Shown: in pieces, positions 16,901-31,900 of the stretch
How positions within the stretch are numbered: the stretch's first letter is position 1
Layout: each line of letters begins with the position of its first letter
DNA from: Arenicola marina
Lineage: Eukaryota > Annelida > Polychaeta > Arenicolidae
Direction: 5' to 3'
DNA: 64,000 bases
NCBI GenBank assembly: GCA_964019135.1
Contig: OZ025252.1
Location: 7,518,823 to 7,582,822 of the forward strand
Position numbers and translations under genes: made by a program
The notes under the pieces: model-generated
Databases searched by the model: none
Told to the model about the DNA's origin: nothing
What the model saw: only the letters and a program-made list of their open reading frames with translations

Positions 16901-19900
16901 TATACAGTGTCTGCCGACCGCCCTGGTTCCCGTCCTACTCTATATGTACTAGGTATATCCATCTGCTGACCTGCCTGGTTCCTGCACTACTCTATATGCA
17001 CAATATCGTGTCTGCTGACCTGCCTGGTTCCTGTACTACTCTATATGTACTAGGTATATAGATCTGCGGACCTGCCTGGTTCCTGCACTACTCTGTATGC
17101 ACTATATAGTGTCTGCTGACCTGCCCGGTTCCTGTACTACTCTATATGTACTAGGTATATAGATCTGCTGACCTGCCTGGTTCCTGCACTACTCTGTATG
17201 TACTATATAGTATCTACTGACCTGCCTGGCTCCTGTACTACTCTGTATGTACTATATAGTATCTACTGACCTGCCTGGCTCCTGTACTACTCTATATGTA
17301 CTAGGTATATAGATCTGCGGACCTGCCTGGCTCCTGTACTACTCTGTATGTACTATATAGTATCTACTGACCTGCCTGGCTCCTGTACTACTCTATATGT
17401 ACTAGGTATATAGATCTGCGAACCTGCCTGGCTCCTGTACTACTCTGTATGTACTATATAGTGTCTACTGACCTGCCTGGTTCCTGTACTATTCTATATG
17501 TACTAGGTATATAGATGTGCGGACTTGCCTGGCTCCTGCACTACTCTGTATGTACTATATAGTATCTACTGACCTGCCTGGTTCCCGTACTACTCTGTAT
17601 GTACTATATAGTATCTACTGACCTGTCTGGTTCTTGTACTACTCTGCATGCACTATACAGTGTCTGCTGACCGGCCTGGTTCCCGTCCTACTCTATATGT
17701 ACTAGGTATATCCATCTGCGGACCTGCCTGGTTCCTGTACTACTCTGTATGTACTATATAGTGTCTGCTGACCTGCCTGGTTCCTGTACTACTCTGTATG
17801 CACTATATATAGCCTGTCCAGGTAAAAAACTTAAATGCCGATAAAGCCATTTATTAATGTCTATCTAAAAACTAGAGTGCATCAGAAACTTAATAAAAAA
17901 GATCTGGTGAAAAAATATTAATAAATAAAAAAGTTATAGCACTTTATAGATTTCAGTCACCGTATCCATTTCTGTGATTTCGCGGGGTAAAAAAAGGCCA
18001 ATTTTAAACTAATTTGTCACTATTTTGCCATTTTCTTCAGACTGGTCCAAGATAAATCAATAAAACTTGGCCAAGTGATGTGTTTTTGAATATTTCATTA
18101 TTTAAATTCATTATTACGTTTATAAATATAATATATTTTGATAATTAACCATCGATCACTGATTTTTTAATTACATTTTCAATATTAAAAATAAGAAAAA
18201 AATATAAAAATAATTGTATGGTGATTTATACCCTTTAAAAGTTTTTACTATATCATGGAATAATTAACATTACTTCATAATGCTTCTATTATATCATTAA
18301 TCCTCCTTTATATTATTTTTATTATGATATTAGGTATATTTAAATACATTATTATATTATGTAAAATATTATCAACAAAAATCGGAAAAAGTTGTAATTG
18401 GTAATTTTTGCGCCTAAAAAATAATTTATTATATCAAGGAATAATAAATATTAACTTATTATACTTTTATAATATGGTTAATCTGAACTTAAATTATTTC
18501 TATAACTATATTAGGTTTAATAAAATATGTTATTTAAAATTATAAAAATTATTATTAAATATTAAAAATGTGAAATTGTCACAAACAGAACTAATCTAAC
18601 TACCTTTACTTCGAAAACATGTTTGAGTATGATATGCCATGTTGTTGCTTACTACTACAAAATGACTTCAGCTATAGTATAAAATTTTAGTGCACAAGTT
18701 TTTGTGACATGGATAAAACATTAAAGAGATTGAGGTAAGTGTTTACTTATTTTACACTATGGTAACAAATATATGCTATCTTATCACTACTAGAATACCA
18801 GATTGCTATAACTCTATACAATTATTTACATATTTGCTTGGAAATAATTGTTTTAATGTATTTGTTGAATTAATTTATTGTATAACTTTTTTAAAGTTGG
18901 TATCTGGCCATTTTGTTAACAGGATACAAACATTTGCACTTCGTCATCTTACTTTAATGCTGTACATCAATGAGTGTTTGATTTTCTTTTAGGTTCCAAG
19001 TAAAAACAGACACATATTGGAATAGTGCATGCAGAAAAGGCTGGATCCTTTACCATAAGACATTAACCATGCATTAAACAATACTTGAAAGGACTTGAAA
19101 ATTGAAATTGAAATTGGAATAGAAGACTATTTGGACACCTGTATACCTGCATTGACTACCTAGCGCTTCCACCCTGTGAATAAAATCTTATGAATATTAC
19201 TTGTGCAGTTAGTATATGTCTACATGCGGCATAATCACCTTTTCACTGAAAACTGACTGGGATCAAAATACACATGCACTGAAGTGGATGTAGCAATGCC
19301 CCAGGACAATAAATGGATGCCATTAGGTGCCAAGGCCTGGATTGGAACCAAGAAACTATACCAGGGAAATGAGAGAAGAGGATCATGCCCTGGCAGTACA
19401 TGCATAGACCTCATGATCGCAAATTACCCTTAATGAATTTCTTAAACCATTGGCATGTTATGAGGAAATTCAAAATTATGTACTAGAGTCAGGCCTGGCT
19501 ACACAAGTGTAAACCCTTCGTTTCCACAAAGATATTATATTCATTAACCGAGCTAGAAAGCAATATATCCCTACCTCAGCTTCTTGAGAAACAAACTTCT
19601 ATAGAGGAAAGCATTCTTCAAGGTGGTAGAATATTTAGGGATGGCTGTGTACTTGTTACGCTAAATGCCTTCCATAGTTTATAAAATCACTTCCTTAAGA
19701 TTTGTATACTATTTAGAGGTTAGACAGCACAGAACAGTATAACTATATGTTGATATTGTAAAGTGATTAAAATTATCAGAAGCAGTTTGAACCCTTTTAT
19801 TAAATATTGATTAGTTTGTCAGTTATATAATATATAAGTATCTCCTCCCAACTATGAATCAGTCCATAGAAATGTAAAAATAGCAGATATGGCTGAATTG

Positions 19901-22900
19901 TATTACATGTAACCACCCCCCCCCTCCCCATATAAAATTTATAAATTATAAGAATAGAGTTAAACATAAAATATCCCTCAGTTCAGTTCTAATATTAACA
20001 TATCAGACTGATAATGTGTTTAGAAAAATAATGTTAGTGTATTAAACACAAGATATTGCAACAGTTATTAATTTAAATTAAACAAATATCAAATAAGTTT
20101 AATTAAAACTTATAAAAAATATCATAAAATAAATATACAAAGATAAATTTATCCTAACTAAGTCAAGGTTGATATGCAATGATACCAAAGTATGAATAAA
20201 TGCATGGCAGATCTATAATTTATAAATACTATAATTTTAATGGTCAAACAAGTCTGAGCAAGTTCGAAATAAAGTTTTAAATAATTTAAAAATAGTAAAA
20301 TACTTCAATAATTGGTATTGAAAGCATGTAATCCACAAACAAACACATAATTCTAGGCTAAATATACATGCTGCCGTCCCTATTTACGCGCACTATCAAT
20401 TTAACAGAAGCTATTTAAATGTTGACGTCGATCTCTTACGCAACGCAAAGTCCGTAACGGCTCCTAATATCGCCCACTCGGAGGCGGGCGCGTCAAATCG
20501 AAAGCTGGCACACTCGGGCAACCTTAGATACAGAACTAACAATTGTCTCTATGGGGTTATAAGGGCTTCTAAATTCAAATTCCAGTGCCGGAAAGTTCTC
20601 CGATTTCAACTTCTATTAAATTCCTACATACCTCTCTATTCATCTGGCTCTAAAAGCTTTATTTTTGGTCGATTTGAATTCCCCAAGCAGACAAATCATC
20701 CTGAGAATGCCGCCATGGCGGCAGGATAAAGCGGAAGTAACTACAATAAGAACTGTAGGTGTGCCGATCGCGGAAACAGAAGCACCCCCTAAATCACACA
20801 TTTGCGAACCGCGCGACGTCATTTCGCAGCGCCATCTAGCGTTTATTGGACAGGCTACTATATAGTATCTGCTGACATGCCTGGTTCCTGTACTACTCTG
20901 TACATACTAGGTATATAGATCTGCGGACCTGCCTGGTTCCTGCACTACTCTGTACATACTAGGTATATAGATCTGCGGACCTGCCTGGTTCCTGCACTAC
21001 TCTGTACATACTAGGTATATAGATCTGCGGACCTGCCTGGTTCCTGCACTACTCTGTACATACTAGGTATATAGATCTGCGGACCTGCCTGGTTCCTGCA
21101 CTACTCTGTAATACTAGGTATATAGATCGGCGGACCTGCCTGGTTCCTGCACTACTCTGTATGCACAATATAGTGTCTGCTGACCTGCCTGGTTCCTGCA
21201 CTACTCTGTACATACTAGGTATATCGATCTGCAGACCTGCCTGGTTCCTGCACTACTCTGTATGTACTATATAGTATCTACTGACCTGCCTGGTTCCTGC
21301 ACTACTCTGTATGTACTACCGGTATATAGTATCTACTGACCTGCCTGGCTCCTAGACTACTCTGCATGTACTAGATATATAGATCTGCGGACCTGCCTGG
21401 TTCCCGTACTACTCTGTATGTACTATATAGTATCTACTGACCTGCCTGGTTCCTGCACTACTCTGTATGTACTACCGGTATATAGTATCTACTGACCTGC
21501 CTGGCTCCTAGACTACTCTGCATGTACTAGATATATAGATCTGCGGACCTGCCTGGTTCCCGTACTACTCTGTATGTACTATATAGTATCTACTGACCTG
21601 CCTGGTTCCTGCACTACTCTGTATGTACTACCGGTATATAGTATCTACTGACCTGCCTGGCTCCTAGACTACTCTGCATGTACTAGATATATAGATCTGC
21701 GGACCTGCCTGGTTCCCGTACTACTCTGTATGTACTATATAGTATCTACTGACCTGCCTGGTTCCTGTACTACTCTGTATGCACTATAGACTGTCTACTG
21801 ACCTGCCAGGTTCCGGTACTACTCTGTATGAACTATATAGTATCTACTGACCTGCCTGGTTCTTGCACTACTATACAGTATCTAATGACCTGCCTGGTTC
21901 CTGTATTACTCTGTATATACTATATAGTATCTACTGACCTACCTGGTTCTTGCACTACTCTCTATGCACTATATAGTGTTTGCTGACCTCCCTGGTTCCC
22001 GTACTACTCTTATGTAATATATAGTATCAACTGACCTGCCTGGTTCCAGTACTACTCTGTATGTACTATATAGTATCTACTGACCTGCCTGGTTCCGGGC
22101 ACACCGCAGGACGTAGGTCTCGGCCCGCCCCAGCTCCAGGATGACCTGTCCCGTGATGCCCGCAGTGTCCTCCAGAGCGTGCACGTTCACTAGCTCGGCC
22201 AGACTGCCCTGGAGAAAGTCCTGCAACAGTAATACAACAGCCACGATACAGGTAAGTTACTTCACAGACCAGAGCCATGTTACAGACAACAGCCATGTTA
22301 CAGACAACAGCCATGTTACAGACAACAGTCAAGTCACAGACAACAGATCCGTGACAGACAACCGTCAAGTCACAGATAACAGTCACGTTACAGACAACAG
22401 TCACGTTACAGACAACCGTCACGTCACAGATAACAGTCACGTTACAGACAACAGTCACGTCACAGACAGCAGTCACGTCACAGATAACAGTCACGTTACA
22501 GACAACTTACGTCACAGATACGTGACAGACAACCACTACGTTTGGACAGACTTCTTCCACCGCCAGAGGAGCCATAAGCAAGACTTCTATTCAAAAGTTG
22601 ATTAATTCTGATCCGTAATATCAAGAAGAAGCAATTACAGATTACTGCACGGTATAATGCATGTCATATATTCCATTTACAGAAATATAATACACTGTAT
22701 AGCATCCCCGATGATTCAAAAGGTTTTAACATCACTAACAACTTACGGAAGTGACGTCAGCGTTCCAGGCCAGACCGGCCGCGGTGAGCATGCCGGTCAG
22801 ACTGATGGGCTGGGGCGTCATGTGACCCACTCCCGACCAATGGGAGATGAGCATGCCCAGGGCGCCGTGAGCCACGGCTGCCGATACCGCCGTCTGGATG

Positions 22901-25900
22901 TTGGAGACGGCCGCCTCGGGACAACCCGCCAAGCTGGCGACGACATAGCTCACGTATTACTTACACCAGGCATTATACTACAAAAATAATTTCGTGGAAG
23001 CAGTAGTGTGTGAAGACTCACGCTGTATGAACCTGATAAATTCTTCAGGGAAACAACAGAAAAAGGCCCAGAGATTTGAGTGGATTTGTTGATATCCCGC
23101 ATCAAAGAAATTTGTTACGTTTGAAGACAACCACGAATAAATAACATGTTTCCAATTAAATGACGTTCTGTGACGAGCATTATCATGTTTGGCGTGGGTG
23201 TGGCAAGAACACGGGACTGACCTGTTCCATGCCGCTGTCCCAGGCACCACACAAAACGGAACGCTGCAAGAAAACAAAACAAAGACTACACTACAGCAGC
23301 ATCTTAATAAAAAAACATATATAGTAGATATTATTGCCCATTGAAGAATGTCTAAGTTTTGTTTGGCCTGGCCCGTTACTCAACGTTTATCTATTTCATT
23401 GCACTACAAATATTGAGAATTACTACTATTGTATGTCATGTATATATTTTTACTTATCAGAAAAACGTAGTAGGCACAAAGATGTGCATAACGTATATTA
23501 ACGATGGTGGAGTTCAGAACAATATCATTAACCACTAACCCGGAATCTTCGTACAGTTTGGAATGCTTCTCGAATTCGTAATTTGCCTGCAAAGAAGGAA
23601 GGAGAAAGCATTATTGCAAAAATTACATATCGATTTTTTTATATTTTTTTATATCACATATCGACTTGGTAAACTTAGTTACCTCTTCACTTTCCGGTGT
23701 TTGTATGAGGACAATCGCACCCGTGGTCGACCTTTATACCACGGACCTCAAGACCTCAAGGTCACTGTACCCCGATGAGGACACACCCAGGGCGCCACTC
23801 CTCACACCCTGGGCGGCAATCCTCGGTGGGGAACCAATCTAACTACCACACAAACTTATTTCAGGAGGTGCAACGAAGAAATCACCTTCGTTGCTTCGTA
23901 ATGGAGGATAATGGATGTTTAGTATTTATGCGAAATTTGTTCGTATGTATATACCAAGACTCTGGTATCGGCACGATGTGACATGTGACCTGCCAATCTG
24001 CAGCGCTATCACTACAGCCACAAGGGGTTCTATTCCTTGATGTTTAAGTAATATATATATATAAGAAATCTGGACAAGCTTTTCATTTGAATATTTAACG
24101 AGCAACAGGCTCCATGCTCCATACTCTACGTCAAGACACACGAAGTTATAAAGCATTGTATTTAGGCGTGAGTAATACGTGAGGTATACTGAAATTACGC
24201 TTCGCACTAGTATAGATAGAAGAGACGATGATCCTGCCCGACATCATTCCTTATATCAACCTCACAAGATAAATTACACTTAAATACACATGACAGGAGG
24301 AGTTAAGACCTCTTGAGGGGCGCGCGTGATAACGCTGCCATGGAGACACGTCACCTGGAAGCCGTATTCGGCCAGCATGGCGTTGCCAGGGAACTGGGAG
24401 AGCACTTCCGGCGTCTCGTGCAGCACGAAGGCGCAGATCTGGAGCGTGTGGTCGGACGACACGGGTAGCGCCTGGCGCGCGTCGTCGAAGTTCAGGCTGC
24501 CGTCTTCCGATATGTCCGTCAAGAAGCTGCTGAGGCGCGGCCCCAGGCCCACCGTGCTGTGACATAAGGCAGTATCATACTAGTTATTGCTATGAACTTC
24601 ATTTTTAAGTTTTGTATTTTTCTTTAGTTTTTTTGTCGTCTTTTGTGTCTTACTGGGAGTACGAAAATAAATAAATTATAATTTATTTTTTTAATTATTG
24701 TTTTTCTTTATTATTATTTGACGGTTCAATTAATTGTGAGCTGTCAAATTATAATGATCTCTCTATGGCAGTGTTACGCTTAAAATAACATATATGCCAA
24801 AACGAAACAAGTCAGACCATAATTGTAGCACGTGCTCAATTAAACATTACGTTACTTGTTTAGATGTTGCCTTACAAGTAAAAACAAAAGATGTGGATAT
24901 ATGTTGGGGAATAGTGAACATACCGGGTGCGTGTAAAACAGGACAGGAACTGTTGGAAAGAGGAGTAGATGTCTGGAAGGTCCTCAATAGTGACCTTGGG
25001 CAGGACATCGAGGACGGGGGTCAAGGTCACCCTGAGAGACTGGCAGAAGTGATCTAACTCCAAAAGAGTGCTGCAAAACAGACGTAATTCATTAAGCAGT
25101 CTAAAAGCATTTTCTTTCAATGTCTGCGAAGTAAGAGTGAGGAAGAACGAGGGTGTGTGAAACCAATTGTACGGCTATCTTGCGACTTTCCCTTGTTCTG
25201 TTTAAAACAGGTGCAAATATTTGACATGCTACCGATCTCCCCACAGCCACATAGGTAAATAAAGGTCAACAGCGAAAACAACATTATAGCAACTGACGGA
25301 ACCAAGGGGGAAGAATTGCCGTAATAAATTAAACGTTCTACATTACATTTCTTACAGTTGCTCATTCCCTATTTCTACCTATATAACATCCAAAGCGTCT
25401 TAATACCATATGTCCCTATAAAGACTTGAATAAACGATTTCCGCTTGGAACTTTCTGTATTGTTTGAGCATTTTGCTTTACCAGTGACAAATAGTGCATA
25501 CAAAACAATGAATAACCACGGTGAATATGTTCAATGAGGTCTCAAGGCCACCGTCTGCATGGAGAGTGGAAGAGGGTGACTCACCTACGCGTGTACGGGA
25601 ACTGCCACTGAATGAGTTGTTCCTGAGGCGCGTAGAACCGCGTGTATAGTTGTACCTACAACGGATTCGGATAGTTCAAATACAACCATAAGGATCCCAG
25701 ACCATGCTGGATGCGTGAGGATGAGAGTTAACCGGCCAAATTATTTTGGAACTAAAGAACCATTATAAAATACCAACAAAACAACTGTAAAATACTAACA
25801 ATACAATTGTAAAATACCAACAATACAACTGTAAAATACCAATAATACAATTGTAAAATACCAATAATACAACTGTAAAATACCAATAATACAACTGTAA

Positions 25901-28900
25901 AATACCAATAATACAACTGTAAAATACTCCTAATAGGACTATATGACACCCATAATGCATCTCGAAAAAAAAAACTTACACGTTTCCCTATTTTACATAT
26001 TTTAAGATGGAAACTAACCTGATTTATTTTGAGAAATGCCAACAATTTGATGAAGTTCCGCAAAGACTCCTGCAAAAAACAAAACAGGACACAATGCATC
26101 ACATATCCTAATAATGGCTAGAAACTAGGCACATTTATCAGTTATCAGGTTTTAACCTGTTAAGAGGCAAGAGTGTTACACATTTTGCTGGAAATACTAT
26201 AGATAGTCCAGAATGCCCAATAAAAGTAAGTAACAAATTAGTAAACCATGAAGCTGTAAGACTAAACAATCTAAGTTGCCTATGTAACTATGGTAATAAC
26301 TTTTATGAAACTGAGCAGGAAGATCTAGTGGCTATTAACTGGCCATATATTTGTCATCTAAGCCAATAAAGGACTTCTATGTAAAGCAGACAAAGACACG
26401 AAGACACGTTTGATGCAATGGTTTGCATAGGCCCGCAGTCGGAGAATTTATCATTACATTTTTGTAAGTCTTCCCCGTTTCAAAATTTCAGCTTTTTTTT
26501 TCTCTGCACATAATTATTAATTATGTTACACGTTCGTTCTACGTAACGAGTACCTGCACACACAATACAGTAGGTAAGTACAACATACAGGCAACAGAAT
26601 AACTTTTTTTCTGGAGAAATCTTTATTATTACGGTAACATCTTATATGTCGTGTTCTTCACATTCTTTTAATGGTACATTACGACAGGCAACTGTTAATC
26701 TTGCCACGAAATATTATGACATTATGAAATATGAAGAACGTACCACGTGAGGTATCCTGCCTTTGGACAAATCCAGAAGGACTCCGCGCTGATGCAGGCT
26801 GGGATAATCATGAAGCTGGAAGGGCAAAAGACACAAACATTATAAAGTGTACCACAAAAGAAACAAAAATGTAACCATGTTGAAGTAAAAAAAGAAAATA
26901 TTGAGACCTAGTCTTGTCACGTCGTACTTCCCTGAGTTACTATATCACGGTAAAATGGGGGGGGGGAGGGGTAGAGGGGAGGGGGGGGGGGGTAACACGT
27001 TGTCGAAGCAGGAACAGGAATATGAGCGCCGTCAGGATTCACCTGGAGGGCCGGGATGCCATCCTCCCGACTAGACCTCAGCAACTGGATCAGCGTCGTA
27101 ATGCCGTGGTGTAATCCCCCAATATCGCTCGCCTGCAGCCGCACCTGAAAACCACAACAATGTGTTTAATTGCCGTTTAAACCTTCACACATCTTGTATA
27201 ATAGACACCAGACATGAAAAGACAATCACCAAATTTAAATTTTCCACAAATATTGACAATAGTCAGCTAATAGAGGTGATGTAAAGTGTGTGGCAGACTG
27301 ACGTCGTGCAAGAAGCCAACTGACAAGAAATTGGAGTGAACCTGTCCCTTTCCTTAGAAGAGAACTGCACTATCAATCATTAATATATAAGAATAAACTT
27401 AATACAGAATCGACAGAGATGTTATATACCGGTAGAATGCAACAGCGACAATTTAACAAACAGGTATTTGGACAAAATTTGTAACAGATTATACCTACCC
27501 GTATACCTGCTGTGAACTGTTTTTTTTTTATGCCAGATGTATGGCTGCTATGCAATCAACGATTTTACAACAAAAAAAGAAGAAGCTAACTGACCAGTTT
27601 GCTGGAGGCGTTCAATCTGTAGCTCTCGGCCCGGGAGAACAGCCTGTGGTTGACCTCGCACAGGACGTAGGGCTGGTCACATGGTCCCTGGCGGCAATAG
27701 GTTTCCGTGTGCAGCAGCAGGTTGAGCTTGGCCAGATAGTGCTCGTGACTCTTCCACATCTCCACCATGTCATGGCTCAGGCCTGGGGAACGGCAGGAAC
27801 CACTCAATGACGGCGCCACCAATCACGGCAATAGTGTAACAATGGTGTGAATGAAAGGATGTCCTCAACCAGATTATATTACGAGAAATACAGCGTTCAT
27901 CGTTAAGATAAGATAAGATGAGATAAGATAAAGTTTTATGTAACGTCGGTATATAAAAGTCAACCATAAACATTAGTACAAGTGCTATGGACCAACGATG
28001 ATAAAATGACATGGGTTGATGTGAGAAATGTACATATGATAATGAAAAGATAGCAACCATTCTATCATCTATTTAAAGCTTACCCAATAACTTGCACAAT
28101 CTTCACGAATTACAGCGACACATGAACACATCCGAGGTTGACAGCATCGTTTACGTGAACACCCCCGAGATTACAACGTGACTTCAGTGGGATCCTCGTG
28201 TTATTGAATTATATGAACATAACTTAACGTTACGCTCACAGTCATGTTGTCATGGCAATGTAAAAAGAAAAAAAGGAAGAGTATTTCCCCCGATTTGTTA
28301 GTCCTTTTGATCAGGCAGATGACGGATTGGCGTTCATCGACTCATTGAGTTTGAAGCTGGTATGATTGGTAAGGAGTGAATGTGACACAATCCCCAGGCA
28401 GCCCCGCTCAACAACCACACTGGGGTCACTCGATCTGAAGCTGACTGTACCGCTCTCGACTGAGCTACGGGCATCACGCTGACTCATCATTGCAACCTGA
28501 CCTCTAATTCCTAAACTATAGACCAGGTGTTTCCATCTGGGACTGAACTTTAGACCGAAGGGCGATGTTTGATTTTGTCATAACAATTTATCTCCAGTAA
28601 AATGACTGAATGACTTGTTACGTAATGTACATGATAACAAACTGAAACCAAAGCTTATTGGATGAATATATAGATGTATATTCAGGACGCTTTAACCACT
28701 TTTGGTCATATCGCGTAAACGGGAGAATGAAGGGAAGAGTGGAGCCATGACCCCGGGTTAACAGTCCCCCTACTTTTTGGCGCAGAAGGACATGGGATCT
28801 TTATCCCGCGACCACACAGACAGGACCACAGCGGGACTCGAACCATCGATCCACGTGCCGTTAGGCTCTCAGGTGGCCAGAGCGCTCAATGCGAGCGTTC

Positions 28901-31900
28901 TAACCAACTGAGCTATCGGGGCGGCCCGGCAACAATGAAACTACCTTGGTTGAGCGAGTCGTGGACGAGGACGGGTAGGGAGCCCTCTGGTTTGAAGGGT
29001 GCGCCCTCCCGGAGCACGACCTTTCGAGGCTGGGGCCAGAGAAGGGCCAGGCGGGGGTCACTGGGCTTGTTGTTGTCCTCCTCCACGCCGCCAGAGTTCG
29101 CTGTCGCCACTGTGCTGGTCTGCGAGACCTCATCCTCGCTCACCTGCTGAGTACAATGAAATCACGCCTCAAGGTTACACCTCAGTTGCCGTACAAGGAG
29201 CGCGTTTCGGGTGCACGCTGTCTACTGTACTCACATTGGCAGATACTCATTTTGACCTCGCATTAATAGGTTTAAAAAGTTATTCATTCTATGCCTAGTT
29301 GTTTGGCAGCTTTGCGATGGTCGTCACGCGCTACCTGCTACGAGACTTGGATCACAAGTAGGAGGGTGTTATTTAATACTTTTACGTTTATATATCCTTC
29401 AAGTTAAAACTTTCAAATTAAACCTTCAAATTAAATGTTCAAATTAAACCTTGAAAAAGAATGGTTCTTGTTGTTTTGTTTTACTTCGACATCTTGAACA
29501 ATGTTAACCTTGTTGACACTTTGGTCTACATCATGACGTTACTATGGTTATGGTGAACTTGATTGTGTAACAATTAACATACATGAATGTTGAACAGAAA
29601 CTTTAGCGAAGTTGCAAACACGTTCTTGTTAGATATAGGTTTAAAAGTCTGCAACAACGGTAAACGTATATCATATACCTTCAACATGTTGAGAAAACAA
29701 ACGCGTCCGAAGACCTCAACACTCCAGGAACACTGACCCTGTTGGCCTTGACAGTGAAGGACAGTCCAGGGATGGAGGAGAGGTGTCCGTTGGGGGTCCC
29801 CGGGGACTGGGGCACGTGGTCCTTAATGATGGGAGTCGTGCTCTGCTTGTCCGCAGCCACATCTACAAGGTCACCGCATCAGTCAGTCCAAGGTCAGTGA
29901 GTCACCATGGCAAGTGTACAACCCATCTAATATCACGACCAAGTGTACAACCCATCTAATATCACGACCAAGTGTACAACCAATCTAATATCACGACCAA
30001 GTGTACAACCCATCTAATTTATCACGACGAAGTGTACAACCCATCTAATATCACGACCAAGTGTACAACCCATCTAATATCACGACCAAGTGTACAACCC
30101 ATCTAATATCACGACCAAGTGTACAACCCATCTGATATCACGACCAAGCGTACAACCCAGATAATATCACGACCAAGTCGTTCTGTCAAAGAAAACTAGA
30201 GAGAGACTTGCGAAGAACAGCAATTCGCCATTTTCTCGATATAGTTGACGACGGTAAGTGTAGTTATATAAATGTTAGGACATCACAATGTAACTATTTC
30301 GACGCAAGTATAGCTTTGAATTCCTAGTATTAATATTGACTCACCGATATGTTGGTCCATGATCCCATTCATAGGCTTGTATTCCTTGTACTTTTCCAAC
30401 AGCTCCACGATTTCTGTTCGATCTCCTACTAAATCGGCAGGGGTCTTATCGCCATGTTTCCTAGCGACACAGAAACGAAGACTTTCAACGCAAGACCTTT
30501 TACATTATCCTTTTAACATTAACGTTTTTTTGTACTATTTTTTTCACCAACCAATTAATGTAGTGTTTGCTTTTAAATCGAACTAATCCATGCAAGAGGA
30601 GTACGCCACAGGCCTAGCCTGTTGTTCAATTGCTTTGTGAAAATATGGTGGAACCAAATTAAAGCATTAAGTAATCACATAATCAATAATCACTACCGGT
30701 ACGTAATATTCATTCATAGTTCTCACAACGGATAAACTATGGTTCATGGGCACTAATCTGACATCAGTACCGGACATAATTATGACATAAAATTTTCCTG
30801 CAGCCACTCACCCACTGGTAGCCAGCAGGGAGGTGTCACCCCCGTCATGACCCTAGTTACTCACCCACTGGTAGCCAGCAGGGAGGTGTCACCCCCGTCA
30901 TGACCCTAGTTACTCACCCACTGGTAGCCAGAAGGGAGGGGTCACCCCCGTCATGACCCTAGTTACTCACCCACTGGTAGCCAGCAGGGAGGGGTCGGCC
31001 CCGGCCAGGAGCAGTTCCTCCACTACGTCTGGATTGCCCCGGATGACGGCGTCGTGAAGCGGCGTCGTCCCGTTCACACTAGCGTGGTTCACGGCCGCTC
31101 CTCGCTCTGTCCCAACACAATCTTTGTCACTAGGTGTCACCACCGGTATGTATACACAAAAGACAAACACAGGCTCAATATGTGTGGAGAAAGCCAAACA
31201 CGAGAGAGAGATTAGCCCTACGGCTTATAAATGGTGAGCGGTTTTTCGATCAATTATATATTGATCAGTGGTAGCGGTGTGTAAAGGGCAACAGACAGCG
31301 TCCAGGTGTAGCAGATATCAGCCGCAAAAGGTCAAATACATCTACGTGTTCAATTAACACAGTATCTGGTGCATGTTAAAGGTGTTACTATAATATGTAA
31401 AGAACACTGATAATTAGGTCCAGTACTATGTCGCGGGGACAGATGGTTTGGAACTGGTATCTGGTAAATATTAAGCCCGATGTTCTGTGCCCCAGAGGTG
31501 GGGGTGGGGGGGGTAGCCTAGCGAGTAGCAAGTTAAGCTATTGTCAAGCATGCTCTGTTGGTCTGCCCAAGCGGCCGGTGCGTGGTTCGAGCACCACCGG
31601 TGTAAGTGCCCACGTTTACGCAGGATATGGACTTACACCCGGATATATGGCTCCTCCCTAGCTTGTCGCAATATGATCTACAAAAGGTTAAAGCAACCTA
31701 CCAACAAAACCAACTGTCTGTAAAACTGTAAAATGGTGCATGGTTGGTTGTATATTCAGGACGCTCTAACCAGTTCTGGTCATATCGCGCTAATGGGAAA
31801 AGGAAGGGCAGAGCGGAGCCATGTCCCCGGTGTAACCCCCAACTCTTTGCGAAAGACCTAGAATCTTTATCCTGTGACCAAACAGACATGGCCACAGCGG

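Noticed and set aside
16840-22110. CRISPR-like array of regular repeats
   Set aside because: Units are contiguous without unique spacers, the host is eukaryotic, and the unit derives from an exon edge.
22066-22605. Open frames of 142 and 154 codons rich in VTDNSH or CDVTVV
   Set aside because: They run through the 18-bp minisatellite; only the short part in exon 22085-22220 is coding, in a different frame.
24326-24565. Plus-strand and alternate minus-strand frames of 78 and 104 codons
   Set aside because: Shadows of exon 24556-24355 in other frames.
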